Shown here piece after piece: positions 11,509 through 22,069 of a DNA stretch of 64,000 bases. A program made the translations under genes and the position numbers. This stretch comes from Ditylenchus dipsaci (Eukaryota > Nematoda > Chromadorea > Rhabditida > Anguinidae). The notes below the pieces were generated by a model. The model was given only the letters and a program-made list of their open reading frames with translations, did not search any database and was not told where the DNA came from. Within the stretch, counting starts at the first letter, position 1. The number at the start of each line of letters is the position of its first letter. The stretch lies in the NCBI GenBank assembly GCA_004194705.1, contig SADC01000842.1:1-64000 (forward strand), given 5' to 3'.

Positions 11509-12283
11509 GGGCATATCAGCGCGTTACACGGTCAATTTCAAATTTGCAAAAGGATAAAACGGAAATTTGCCACGTTCTGGAGAAAAAGTGCCACGTCTTT
11601 GTGAAAAAGTGCCACGTTTTTTCGATTCTAGTCAAGAAGGCGAAAAAGTGCCACGTTTTAGTGAAAAAGTGCCACGTTTTCTTCAAATTTGCCTAGTTTT
11701 GCACAGATATGCCTGGTTTTTATGTGTCGCTTTGTTTCCAAGGACATATCAATAGCAAGCTAATGGTAATCTTCAAAATTTTAGGTGTAAATCATTGATT
11801 TGTCTAAGAAACCTCATTGTCAGAAAACGTGGCACATTTTCACAAAAACGTGGCACATTTTCACAAAACGTGGCACTTTTTCGCCTTCTTGTCTAGAATC
11901 GAAAAAACGTGGCACTTTTTCGCCTTCTTGTCTAGAATCGAAAAAACGTGGCACTTTTTCTCCAAAACGTGGCATTTTTACGTATCGTCCATTTGTAAAA
12001 GGTGGGGACCAGCAATATTCAAACGAGAATTACTTTTAAATGCGAATTTATTATTCTGTAAAGAACAATAAGTTATGAAAAGCAGACTGATAGTCTATTA
12101 ACATGGGTAGCTCAGTGGTAAGGTGCTGATGTTGTCCAAATATGGTTGAGTTCGGTTCCAACACGGTGTACAGCTTTCTGTATGAAATGACAAATTTGTA
12201 TCTAAAAATAATTCTTGTTTGAACATGGCTGGTCCCCGCTTTTTGCGAATTAAAAATTGCCCGTGTAACGCGCTGGTATGCCC
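11509..12283. mobile_element. Foldback element with GTGCCACGTTTT tandem-array termini
   Basis: The outer ends GGGCATATCAGCGCGTTACA and TGTAACGCGCTGGTATGCCC are inverted. Inside each end lie arrays of GAAAAAGTGCCACGTTTT (left, 11570-11685; right, inverted, 11822-11980). TTTAAG is present on both sides immediately outside (11503-11508 and 12284-12289), a possible 6-bp target duplication. A tRNA-like sequence lies inside at about 12104-12172. Confidence 0.65.
12104..12172 (+). other. tRNA-like sequence (A-box and B-box)
   Basis: GGGTAGCTCAGTGGTAAGG fits a tRNA A-box/D-arm and GAGTTCGGTTCC a B-box, but the T-stem and acceptor stem do not pair properly. It is more likely a tRNA-derived promoter relic or SINE head than a functional tRNA. 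Confidence 0.3.
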
Positions 12284-12350
12284 TTTAAGTGTCTGAAAAA
12301 ATTTACATACTAAAGAAATTTTAATTTAAAAAAAGCACCCTGTATTTTAG

Positions 12351-12785
12351 GTGACTCCAGTTTGTTTATATAGTGAGGGAAGATGGCGTCATTTTAATTA
12401 CAATCTCAATACAACATACAGAGGAGCCATAGAGACGTCGAGTTTACCTGACACTTACATAAAATCACAATTTTCTTCACGAAATTGGAAATGTGGTGAT
12501 TTTGAGCAAAAATATGTTTGCACCAAAAAAGTCAAAAAATGTCCAATTTTTGTTGAATACAATTTCGACACCTCAAAAGGAGGATCATCAATTGTGTTTT
12601 CCGAAAGTCAACTATTGAAAAGTGTTCGACTGCCAAGCGCATGGGCAGATATCAATCAAGTGGGTGTTTATGTGAATGTGGAACAGATTTTGGGTGCTTT
12701 ATGCATCTACCTAAACAGATGTGATCAACGAGCATTTGTATTCCACAATCAATTGCCTTATTTCACTACTTTTTATTTTGCATAA
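12351..12785 (+). CDS. Unidentified protein, terminal exon
   Basis: An open frame of about 144 codons begins right after a good acceptor (TGTATTTTAG at 12341-12350) and ends at a TAA at 12783. The product has several cysteines (for example VCLYSEG, WKCGDFEQKYVCTKK and ALCIYLNRCDQ), suggesting an extracellular, disulfide-bonded protein. I do not recognise the family. Upstream exons are not visible because the foldback element at 11509-12283 lies directly upstream. The last 170 bases are duplicated at 13112-13281. The codon pattern and acceptor support a real exon, but the gene may be incomplete. Confidence 0.4.
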   Translation: MTPVCLYSEGRWRHFNYNLNTTYRGAIETSSLPDTYIKSQFSSRNWKCGDFEQKYVCTKKVKKCPIFVEYNFDTSKGGSSIVFSESQLLKSVRLPSAWADINQVGVYVNVEQILGALCIYLNRCDQRAFVFHNQLPYFTTFYFA

Positions 12786-13111
12786 TTTGAATGATGAATT
12801 GTGTACGCAAAAGTGTGCAAGAATTTGCTCGTTTTAATTTATTGAGACTTGTTTTACTAATACAGCTTTTTGACGTTATTTGAATTTTTCCAGTGTGAAA
12901 TATCTAGAACTTTCTAGGCACTGCTTTAAAATCTTCTGTACATCACTTTTTATTAGAGACCGCACTAAAAATTCGGACGGCATTTCCGGACGGGATTTTC
13001 AATTGTAAAAAAATCAAAGTCACTTGTCTTTTTTTAGTCAGTAAATACCGCTGAAAACTGATTTTGAACTTAGAGGGCCATAGCCGCGCATTCTGGATTG
13101 TCTTAGATTGT

Positions 13112-13281
13112 ATTGAAAGATGTTCGACTGCCAAGCGCATGGGCAGATATCAACCAAGTGGGTGTGTATGTGAATGTTGACCAAATTTGGGTGCCTTATG
13201 CATTTACTTGAACAGGTGTGATCAACAAGCATTTGTATTCCACAATCAATTGCCTTATTTCACTACTTTTTATTTTGCATA
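13112..13281 (+). pseudogene. Partial duplicate of the upstream terminal exon
   Basis: This segment matches 12615-12785 with scattered substitutions and one-base losses (for example GTTGACCAAATTTGGG against GTGGAACAGATTTTGGG), which break the frame. The stop and the trailing TTTATTTTGCATAATT are kept. It is a local tandem duplication that has decayed. Confidence 0.65.
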
Positions 13282-13708
13282 ATTCTAAATTTTCCAATGA
13301 TTAATTATCTGCGATCTTAAAACACACAATCTGTAAGAATGGACCACTTGTCGCAAGAGATCGATCATGACGGAAAAATGAAAATTGTTCTTTTATTCCT
13401 ATCTGGTCTGAACTCTGGAGAGTTCAAAACAGCTAGACTCTTTTCAAAATGTGTTTATAAAAGCCGAGCAATAACCGTTTGAAGTTAGCTGGTCAGCAAC
13501 TCCCACTTTTTTCCACTCTTTAGCTTTAAATGCTTCTAGAATCTAGATCCAATTTTTTGTGATTAACCCCAGACTTACAATAGCTCATTTCATAAATTGC
13601 GTGTTTTAAAATACCTTTTCTGTAATTTTGTAAAAGTGCTATAAAATTTTCAGTAACTGGTTAGTCAAAAAATTTTATGCAAAAAAGCTTCAGAGAAAAA
13701 GTTTGGTA
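13282..13708. other. Non-coding stretch
   Basis: AT-rich; no gene or repeat recognised between the duplicated exon and the next foldback element. Confidence 0.35.
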
Positions 13709-14708
13709 CAATTGCAGTTTAGGCATCCTTAAATATTTTAGGCATCCTTAAAAAGTTTAGGCATCCATAAAAAGTTTAGGCATCCTTAACTTTATTTGAT
13801 AACAACATGTATTGAGCATACAAGAAAATTTAGCGCTACTTGGTTTTACTTTAACAGTTACCATACGAACTCCCTCATCTAAAAAAGGTACTTGCTTATA
13901 CCTGCATGCTTAAGGACTTTCTGGCTTGTACTTCCTAAAAATAATGTTTTTTTATAAGTATCTAAAAACCATTTCAAGTAATATTTTCGCCATAAAGAGA
14001 CTATAAAAGTAATTCAGACAGGGACGAAAGGCTGTATGGGAGGGGAAGGGACAAAACAAGGGCCACTTATATAAGAGGCCAATTAGCAAAAAATGAAGAT
14101 GTTGAACATAGTTTTGAATACTGGGGCCTACCGCATAAATAAGCTCTGGTATGCATGCTTTTTCATCCATCCAGAGTCACTTTTGAGTGATTTGTGTCTA
14201 AGGTATGTGGGTGTGCGCATCTCAACTCCAAGCCCCCAAGACCCCTGCGCCCCCGAAGGGGCGCAGGGGGCTTGGGGGCTTGGACCCCTTCGGGGGCGCA
14301 GGGGGCTTGAGAGTTAAAGATGCGCGCACGCACTTACCTTAGACATGATTCCGAGAAGTTCTCTTGATCATAAAATGTATATAAAGTTGTTTTTTGCCAC
14401 GGTCCAAGTTGAAAAACATGGTAAAACAGTCAAAAACTAGGCAAAGAGTGGTTCAAATGATTGGCTTTTTATTATTTTCTTCCCATTCCATTACAGCCCA
14501 AAGCTCCATAGAATTGGCTTTTTAAGTTTTTTTACAGCAAAATAATTATTTTAAAATGGTTTTCGAATACTTCTAAAAAAGTCGAATTTTTTATGGATGC
14601 CTAAAGTATTCATTGGATGCCTAAACTTTCTATGGATGCCTAAAATATTTAAGGATGCCTAAACTTTTTAAGGATGCCTAAAGTGGTTAAGGATGCCTAA
14701 ACTGCAAT
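13709..14708. mobile_element. Foldback element with TTTAGGCATCC tandem-array termini
   Basis: The left arm has four copies of TTTAGGCATCCTTAAA (13717-13792). The right arm has six inverted copies (GGATGCCTAAA, about 14596-14703). The outermost bases, AATTGCAGTTTAGGCATCC and its reverse complement, pair. The interior includes a GCCTACCGC hairpin copy (14124-14340) and the AGGGGAAGG/GGGCCACT sequence also seen at 40550-40600. No target duplication is evident. Confidence 0.6.
14124..14340. repeat. GCCTACCGC hairpin repeat, copy 3
   Basis: Same family as 5918-6141. The centre has two nested GC-rich hairpins built on GCCCCCGAAGGGGCG. It lies in the middle of a foldback element, as do the copies at 9041, 40637 and 60070. 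Confidence 0.7.
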
Positions 14709-14789
14709 TGAGCCAAAAGTTTTTGGCATGAAAAAATGTTCAACAGAAGTCATTTTAGAAGAGTCTAAAAAATATTTAAAAAAGTCTTT

Positions 14790-14910
14790 TGGTGGAAAAG
14801 ATCTTACTTGCCAGGCAAACCGTAAATTCCGGATTCGTGTTCTTCTACAAAGATGCTCTTTGATTTCAGCATTTCCTGTCAAATTGTAGTATTTCCTGTC
14901 AAACTTCAAA
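14790..14910 (-). repeat. Exon-like sequence, inverted relative of 16160-16275
   Basis: On the minus strand it shares ATCAAAGAGCATCTTTGTA and GGTTTGCCTGGCAAGTAAGA with the plus strand at 16190-16270. Both could encode a KSIFV...IYGLPG segment that ends at a GTAAGA splice donor. A short TTTGACAGGAAAT tandem duplication precedes it here. It may be one of two diverged copies of a host exon now in opposite orientation. Confidence 0.4.
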
Positions 14911-14911
14911 T

Positions 14912-15634
14912 TCATTCCAAGAAAATAATATTCAAGAGACATGATCTAGTAAGATTTTTAATCATCCTGGCACCGGATGGAAGAAACGTAACAGTATTTT
15001 TATTGCCTAAACCAAAACCGGATACAAATTTCAAATTAGACATATCACAATGAGATTCTACGTAGATATTTCTCCCTTCTTCTTCTGGTTTCTTGAGGCC
15101 GGTCTGTTCGCTGCTCGTCTTCCCTCCATCCAGGTCCAGTCTATGCGCAGTTTGATTCGTGAGCGTGCTGCTAGGCCATCCATCTTGCTGGGTCGGCGGA
15201 TCTACTCCATGAGGCGCGGGGATCCAGTTGCCATCCGTCAAGCTGTTGCTGCTGAGACCAGACGTCGGAACGGTAGTTGGCTTGAAGCCCGGGTCGAATA
15301 CTACATCACTAAAAGTACTCACGCCCACATAACCGGTCTGCCCCTCAGGGTCCTTCACAATCTTACCACTATCGGTGCGGGTCACACTGTCCCAACCCTT
15401 ATCCATTAACTCATCACCAACGGCACGGGTCTTGGCCCCTTTCTACGGTCCAACTTGATCTTCGGTAACAAAGATGGCGGGTGCGCCCTGATCAAGTATC
15501 TCACGGATTTCACGCAATCAGTCGGCTACCTTCTCTATAGCGGTCGCTTCCCTTAAGGGTAGCTGCTTGAGTAACTCACCCACCTTGACTACGGTACCTC
15601 CTTCGAGGGTTTTTCCAAAAATAGCTTCTATCAT
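14912..15634 (-). pseudogene. Compositionally foreign ORF with two nonsense codons
   Basis: From an ATG at 15634 one minus-strand frame runs to 14912, interrupted only by TGA (15518-15520) and TAG (15443-15445). The codons are GC-richer than anything nearby. The product is hydrophilic: an amphipathic N-terminal part of about 38 residues, then a long Ser/Thr/Pro/Gly/Asp-rich, probably disordered part with KKPEEEGRN near its end. There are no introns and no recognisable domain. The opposite strand is also fairly open, as expected from the base composition. An endogenous copy of a phosphoprotein-like gene from a negative-strand RNA virus is one idea; a captured host or bacterial gene is another. 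I cannot decide between them. Confidence 0.35.
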
Positions 15635-15639
15635 AACAA

Positions 15640-17411
15640 ATTGAAAGCACAAAGTTTTAATCACAATTTAGATTCTCCGAGGAACGGAGAAATAATGATT
15701 TCAAACCTTAGGGCCGACAATTTGTTCGGTATGAGACAAAGCGGGTTCAAACTAGATTAATTTCTAGAGTTTCCTTTCGACGGTAATATCCTCTTTCAAA
15801 CGGGTACTTTTGGCGCCAACGGTACATGTGGGATTTCGCAAATCCCCCTCACCTTACAATCTGTAATTTTAGGGTTGCTGAATAGTTAACTCTCACTAGA
15901 ATATTCTCGAGAATACTCTCGGATTTTTAAGGAAAATGCACCTTTTGAGCCCTTTTAAAAAGGGTTCTGCGCCATATTCTCGAGAATATTTTCCAAAAAG
16001 ATTCTCCTCGCTAAATTCAGTAACCCTAGTAATTTTGGAGGTTTTTCGGCACCGTCATTTTCAACTTTTATTCTACCGTACATGTTATGTACAAATCGAC
16101 TCCAAATTGAACGCCGAGCAAGACTTTCTCAGGTGTCAACACCAATTTATCGTGAAAATTTCGATTTATGGCTTTTACAGTCAAGTCAATGAATCAAAGA
16201 GCATCTTTGTAAGCAAATTGACTACGCCGAGGATTGTCAGGATTTATGGTTTGCCTGGCAAGTAAGAAACTTTCCATTAAAAGAGTTTTTAACGCTACTC
16301 ATAAGCAAACATACAACAGAACATTAGTTTCTACACAGAGATCTTGATTTGTGATGCAATTTGGTTTCTGGAACCCGATATCCAGTCGATGAGCTGTGAG
16401 AAAGATTGGCTACCACATCTAGCTTACATGATTGATTGCGTTTACTGAAATCACATCAAAGGAGCACTGTTTCGTCGGTGGCGCTGTTGCTCCAGCCTTA
16501 TAATAGTATTTAGCACTTCTTTTAAATAATGATGTATATAAGTTCTCATTAATTTTCATTGTTTTACCATACTCGGGTTTAAAACCTGAATTTTAGTAAT
16601 CTTTCGCTTTTTAAAAGGCCATATTCCAGCACTCATGTTTTCAAAAATCATTATGAAAAATGGGTTTCATAGCTCTTGATATGCACTGCAGCATTGTGCT
16701 AAAATGTTTTCGTATCGCTTGATTCTCAATTAAAAGTGATTTTTGTAATTTTGGACAACACTTTGTTACCTTGATTTCTCACCGCTAATTTTTTTGACTA
16801 GTCGTGTAGAGGAGATTGTTTAACGGCAGTTTCACACACAAATTGATCTTGCTTAACATGAATCTTGTTTCAGAATCCCATGTATGTCTATTGTAAAAAA
16901 AAGTTTTACGTCAAAATCTTATTAGGGAAATTGGTGATAAATGATTTTTTTTGGTCGTAACTTTCGGTTTCACCGCCTTTTTGCGGCGCATTTAAGTCAA
17001 TCTGACGTAGAAATCAAAGAGCTTCTTGCCACAATATTTGAAAATTTTTGGAAGGGTGACCGACTGGTGAAAAACTCCACAAAATATGCCAAATTCAACT
17101 CCGAAATTTGACTATTTTGACAAAAAAATCATTTTTCTCGACGTTTTGTCATAGTTTCAGGTAATATTTTGTTCCCGGATTATAGTGCTTTTCTTTCTGC
17201 GTCAAATAGCATATCACATGGTATAAATTCTATTTAAAATTGTCGTAAAATGAATAAAAACAAAAAGATAGTAGATTTTGACAGTCTGTGCTTGCAAGTG
17301 GGCAGTGACCGCTGAAAGTTGGATTTTTTCCAACACTCAGTTTGTAAAATCCTGCCTGAAACAACCTCATCTGCATTAGTCAGAAAATGAGGGGTGAGCA
17401 ATCGAGGTAAG
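15640..17411. other. Non-coding stretch with an exon-like segment
   Basis: Two copies of the palindrome ATATTCTCGAGAATAT-like sequence face each other at about 15898-15990. At 16160-16275 lies the plus-strand relative of 14790-14910, ending in a GTAAGA donor. From 16276 to 17411 I recognise nothing; a short GGAVAPAL-like reading near 16480 is too weak to call. Confidence 0.4.
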
Positions 17412-17662
17412 AAATTTTGACCCTACTATAGAATACCCCCCCAAAATCCGACCTTTTAAAACTTAAGTAAAAAGTACCCAAATATATGTCCCAGAGCCCG
17501 GAAAATGTGCGCAAACTCTTCATTAGTCACAACTTCCGTACGCTGGCCTACCCCCAAGCCTAAGGGCTAAGCCTAAACTTGTTGTTTGCAAGGGTAGTTA
17601 CAGCGATTTTATAAGGTCGGATTTTTGGGGGGGGGGTATTCTATAGTAGCGCCGAAATTTTT
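17412..17662. mobile_element. Short foldback element with poly-C/poly-G arms
   Basis: CCCTACTATAGAATACCCCC (left) and its inverse with GGGGGTATTCTATAGTAG (right) form arms of about 45 bases, continuing into AAAATCCGACCTT and AAGGTCGGATTTTT. It is non-coding, MITE-like. Confidence 0.6.
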
Positions 17663-18000
17663 ATTATCAGTAAATATCAGCGTATATTTATTATCAGCTT
17701 AAATTGATGTAAGTGCTTGTCAACTTCTCAAAATGACCGTGCAAAGGACGGTCTACAATGGATCCGTTTTTGTGTTCCTTTTTTTCGAATTATCATTTTT
17801 AATAAGACAGTTTGCCCATTTTTGTAAACAAATCGATGCATTATTTTACTTATAATGCTACGAGAGCTTATAAAAAAATTAAATTGAATTCAAATAAACT
17901 AACCACTCATTCCTACCATAGTATCTGTGCGGTCCAATGAGCAGTCTCTGTTTTTGGAAATCAACTCTTGAAGCACGCTCGAAATCATAAGAAGTGGGTT

Positions 18001-18801
18001 CTACAATAGAATTAGTAAGAAGCACCTTATAGGGTTGACTAGAGGGGAAATGTAGATAGAAGGTGTGAGCAAAGACCTATCAGAGATGTTTGTGGACAAG
18101 GGAAGGGGAATCATTGTATGATTACTGGGTGGGCACAATGCAGATTCAGTCGTTGCTGGCAGAGGCAGATGATCGACGGTGTAATCAGTTGGTTGTCTAC
18201 TTGAAGTAGTGGTCTGCGCAGTTGACAAAAGTGTAGGCTGAGCAGAGGCAATAGTTGTGGAGGGAATCCTGTAAATGTTTTGATAAACTCTTGTATAACT
18301 TGCATCTTTCATATAATAAAAAACCTTGAAATCCAAACTGTAACAGCTACAGAACAAGCGGCAATCAAAAAAATTATTAGTACAAGTGTAACAAGCACGA
18401 TAGTTGCGTGGGCATAGTCATGTTTATGAAGCTAAAATCACATTAAAATAAATGCTGTTTTTATTTTTCGACAACTTTTTTTCTATATTTTTGTGAACTT
18501 ACCGAATCATTTCTGTCCCTAATTTTGAAATCTAGCACTTGAACTTGATGAGTAAGCTCTTCAACCGAGGACTTTACTTCTTCAAATGTTGATATTTTTC
18601 TTCGAGTAATTTTATTTGATGAGTCAAATAACGGATAAACTGGCGGTCTTCATCATTCCTGAGAGTTTTTTGTGGATTTAGTCTAGATCTCAAATAAGGT
18701 GAAGAGTGATCATCAACTGTAGAACCTTCTAATTTACATAATTTAAATGAGAACATAAGAGAACTCAATAAAAGCAGAATTGTTAGCCAATTAGAGATCA
18801 T
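18001..18801 (-). CDS. Small one-pass membrane protein, unidentified
   Basis: Three exons fit: 18801-18503, 18431-18325 and 18268-18001, all with GT-AG borders. The product starts with a signal peptide or anchor (MISNWLTILLLLSSLMF), continues with a charged segment likely to form a coiled coil (RYLTHQIKLLEEKYQ and SVEELTHQVQVLDFKI), then has a strongly hydrophobic membrane helix (about 22 residues, IVLVTLVLIIFLIAACSVAV) in exon 2 and a Ser/Thr/Pro-rich tail in exon 3. Exon 1 is 299 nt, one base short of the phase needed for exon 2: the frame hits a TAA after about 75 codons while the neighbouring frame continues the coiled coil. This is either a real frameshift or a one-base error in the sequence. 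No family is recognised. Confidence 0.5.
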
Positions 18802-19593
18802 TTTTGATTTTTTCAAGCAAACAATTAAAAAACAAGGCTCGTGTCTATTTATGTACTTTCTGAGAAAACAAAGTGCGACCTGAATCAGCATCTTTTCAGA
18901 CGTGTAATTGTATGGACTGTAAAAATTTGCTTTTTAGTTTTCTTGCATTTCCGCTTTTCCCTTTCTAATATCGTGATCAGACAACAGATGCTGCAATGGC
19001 ATAAAACTAATGAAAAAGCGCAAATTTAGACAAAACATAATTGACGCTGACTTTCTTAGTGATTGCATGCCGCTAATGCGACTGATATAATTTCTTTATT
19101 GTGTGTAATTCTGACCTTCAATAAACAGAGGAAGTGTGAATGTGCAACTGCCACCATAACTTACACGAGTCCACATATTAATAGTAGCAGCACACTTCTC
19201 TCATCCAAAAGTCTTTTACAATTCCACTTTTTATAGATAGTAAAGCGGCAACTTAGGAGCACACATCTGGCCACCACTGATGTCAATTAGCGGCTGCCAA
19301 CTACAACAAGTTGTTTTGCACCATATTAATTACACTCTCCCGCTCATTGGCTGAATCAAATGCAAGCCGACAAGGGGTCTTTAAAGATGTTCTTTCAGTA
19401 CTCCTTAACAATGCCCAAACACTTTTGGTCAAGGAAATGGTAGTATCAAAGACGCCTTCCTTACAAATGAGGCGGTAAATTGTTGCAAAAATAAATCTCT
19501 TGATTTCACCTACTTACACACTTTTCCTGCGTTAATCATGGTTGGTTATTCAGCTGAAATAAATGTTTTTATAATTTCTCTTGTATAAGTATA
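18802..19593. other. Non-coding stretch, possible upstream region of the membrane-protein gene
   Basis: AT-rich; no repeats or genes recognised. It would contain the promoter of the minus-strand gene at 18001-18801. Confidence 0.35.
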
Positions 19594-20022
19594 CAGTCGA
19601 CTCTCGATTTAACATACACCTAAAAAGTTCGTTCCCGCCTAGGGTCCGACACTTTTTTTAACTCACTTTTCGACATTTTTTACTTATTCTGTTTTGACAA
19701 TCTGGTCCCTACTATCGCAAGGATTCCGATTTTGCCGATCGTTTTTTAGAATCATAAAATATTTACATCTAAAAAAGCAAAACCTCGATTTAACATACAC
19801 CTGTTTTCGATTTTAGGCGTATGTTAAATCGAGGTTTTGCTTTTTTAGATGTAGACATTTTATGATTCTTAAAAACGATCGGCGAAATCGGAATCTTTGC
19901 GATATTTGGGACCACATTGTCAAAACAGAATAAGTAAAAAATGTCGAAAAGTGAGTTAAAAAAAGTGTCGGACCCTAGGCGGGAACGAACTTTTTGGTGT
20001 ATGTTAAATCGAGAGTCGACTG
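19594..20022. mobile_element. Palindromic pogo-like MITE with TA target-site duplication
   Basis: The termini CAGTCGACTCTCGATTTAAC and the inverse are flanked by TA on both sides. The whole 429 bp is a near-perfect hairpin: each arm carries GTTCGTTCCCGCCTAGGGTC and a second, inner CTCGATTTAACATACACC motif at the loop. The terminus type matches 2441-3255. Confidence 0.8.
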
Positions 20023-20212
20023 TATGGAATTATCAGTTTATAAAAAATTAAAATCTGATATAAATGACTCATATCAGTATTTTAGTTATAAAACATATGT
20101 CATCTATTTGCGATTTAGATTTTAAAAAAAATTCGGAAACCTTCAAAAAGTGGGCGTACATAACACCTTGTGCGGTCGGTTTCCGATTTTCGGGTGGCAA
20201 GCCCCCGGAAAC

Positions 20213-20480
20213 GGGGGAAACAGGACTCGCTACAAAACATAACTCGCTACCATAACTCGCTACAAACATAACTCGCTACCACAACTCGCTACAAACATAA
20301 CTCGCTACCACAACTCGCTAAAAACATAACTCGCTACCACAACTCGCTACAAACATAACTCGCTACCACAACTCGCTACAAACATAACTCGCTACCACAA
20401 CTCGCTACACTTTTTTATCACACCTTCTTGCAATGGGATTTTTATTCAAGCTGCTGATTTTTTGATCATTTTTTCTGTTT
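20213..20480 (+). repeat. Left terminal array of the Ulp1 element
   Basis: About seven alternating copies of ATAACTCGCTACC and ACAACTCGCTACAA (20224-20410), followed by about 70 bases of single-copy inverted repeat. Confidence 0.8.
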
Positions 20481-20528
20481 GTTGTGAATGTGTTTTTATC
20501 TATAACACAATGTATTCAAGTTCTTCTG

Positions 20529-21742
20529 ATGGCTAGCACTCAACTCGTGCACTCGCAAAGGATCGGAACAAAGACTGTGCCGTTGACGCTCATCGAAGAT
20601 AGTCTTGGCTGCTACACATGGACCAAGCGAGGAAGAACAGTCACTCTTGCAGACGGCTCCGAACAAGTTTATCTCAATTGCGCTGGATGTCGTGCCGTCG
20701 TCGACAAGAAAGGCGCCAGGAAACAGCCGATCAAGACGTTGAAGTTCAATCTGATGACAAACGAATTCACCGAGAGCGTGGAGGGCTACAATCATCTGGC
20801 GAAATGTGTTCCAAAAGTACTTAGCCAAGTAAGGTTTTTTGGAGTGGTTTTCCTTTATCATTCGAGTCTTTTCAGGTCAAGGGAGTTAATGTGCGCCGGA
20901 GCATCCAAGCGGAAATGGCGACAGGAATCAAAGAGAAGCCGGCAAGCGCGAGAGTTCGGATCGACAACAGAGTGCTGTCTGAATACGGGCGTAATAAAGG
21001 TGATTTTACGGTGGTTTTTAAGCTGATTCTGTTTCTCTTTCAGATTTTGCTACGATCCGAAGTGCTGCTTGTGGGAATGTTCGTGCGACGCAAGAGGGAT
21101 TAGCTCGGGCAAAGCGCAAGAAGTTTCCAAACATCCGAACATAGAATCAACTGGAATCAAAAGGACCAAAAGAAGTGCTCAGTTGGACAGCAAGCGTCGA
21201 CGTCTTCCAATACAAGATCCTCCTTTTCCCTATTCACACTCCCGGTCATTGGTTGTTGGTGGTATGCCTTACCTGTGGTAGAGAAACCATAAATTATTTT
21301 TATTTAGGTGGGCAATCTGGAGAAGGAAAGGCTAATGTACTTCGACTCTTTGCACGGCGATGGCACAAAGCATATGAATTTGATCAAGTAAGTAATTAAA
21401 GAAGGTTCAGGTTAACAATAAACGATTTAAGAAACTTCTTGGCAGAACACGCGATGAAAAAGAGATACGCGGCGGATGATCCATTGAGTGGCCTCACAGT
21501 GGTCGATTTATCGAATTGGCTTTGCTTTTGCCCGAAGGTAGTCTAAGTTTTTACTGGTTAGTAAATAAATTCGTAATTTCCAGGACATCCCTGAGCAGAA
21601 GAATGGTTTCGATTGCGGTGTCTTTATCTGCAAGTTTGCTGAATGTGTGTCTCGCGGAGGACAGTTTGACTTCACTCCACAACAAATGGCTGGAATCAGA
21701 AAAGAAATGGCGAAAGAAATCCTTGGCGGAGAATTGTTCTAG
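20529..21742 (+). pseudogene. Ulp1-like (C48) cysteine protease with N-terminal zinc-finger-like domain
   Basis: Six exons with GT-AG borders fit: 20529-20829, 20877-21000, 21044-21261, 21309-21388, 21432-21538 and 21584-21742. Exon 1 has a Trp-Cys-Cys-His-Cys pattern (YTWTKRG, YLNCAGCRAVV, GYNHLAKC) resembling a diverged FLYWCH finger. The last exons show a complete Ulp1 catalytic set: His in IHTPGHWLLV, Asp in YFDSLHGDG, and Gln and Cys in EQKNGFDCGVFICKFAE. A TAG at 21142-21144 interrupts exon 3 in frame, and the N-terminal third of a normal Ulp1 fold looks shortened. An AATAAA lies at 21810, 68 bases after the stop. Family role: removal of SUMO-like modifiers; in transposons the role is unknown. 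It reads as a recently silenced gene unless the TAG is a sequence error. Confidence 0.65.
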
Positions 21743-22069
21743 AAATGCTCACCCCCTTATGTTATTTTTTTGAATGTTATTGTTTGTCTCTTATTTATCT
21801 CACGTTATTAATAAAGTTGTTCAGCAAATATGTCGAAATCGTACAAATGTTTCGTTCTGAATAAAATTGAAAAATGGTCATGATTAAACGTAAAATATCG
21901 GAAAAAAAATTCTCATGACAATTCTAGGAACAATTGTGAAAATGTAAGGAGTTGTGGTAAGGAGTTATGTTTTGTAAGGAGCTGTGGTAAGGAGTTTGTC
22001 TTGTACTTATCTCACCTTCTATGAAGTTATTCAACTTTCGATCAATTTGTCGAATTTATAAAAGCGGAG

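Noticed and set aside
15050..15409. Plus-strand ORF opposite the GC-rich ORF
   Set aside because: It is Arg-rich with no domain; the minus-strand reading has a better amino-acid mix and longer continuity, so this is probably its shadow.
16460..16510. Possible third S1 protease start (GGAVAPAL-like reading)
   Set aside because: Only about ten residues resemble the motif and stops follow at once; chance similarity is likely.
20224..20410. Regular short repeats that might suggest a CRISPR array
   Set aside because: The units are directly adjacent without unique spacers, form inverted terminal arrays of a transposon, and the DNA is animal-like.
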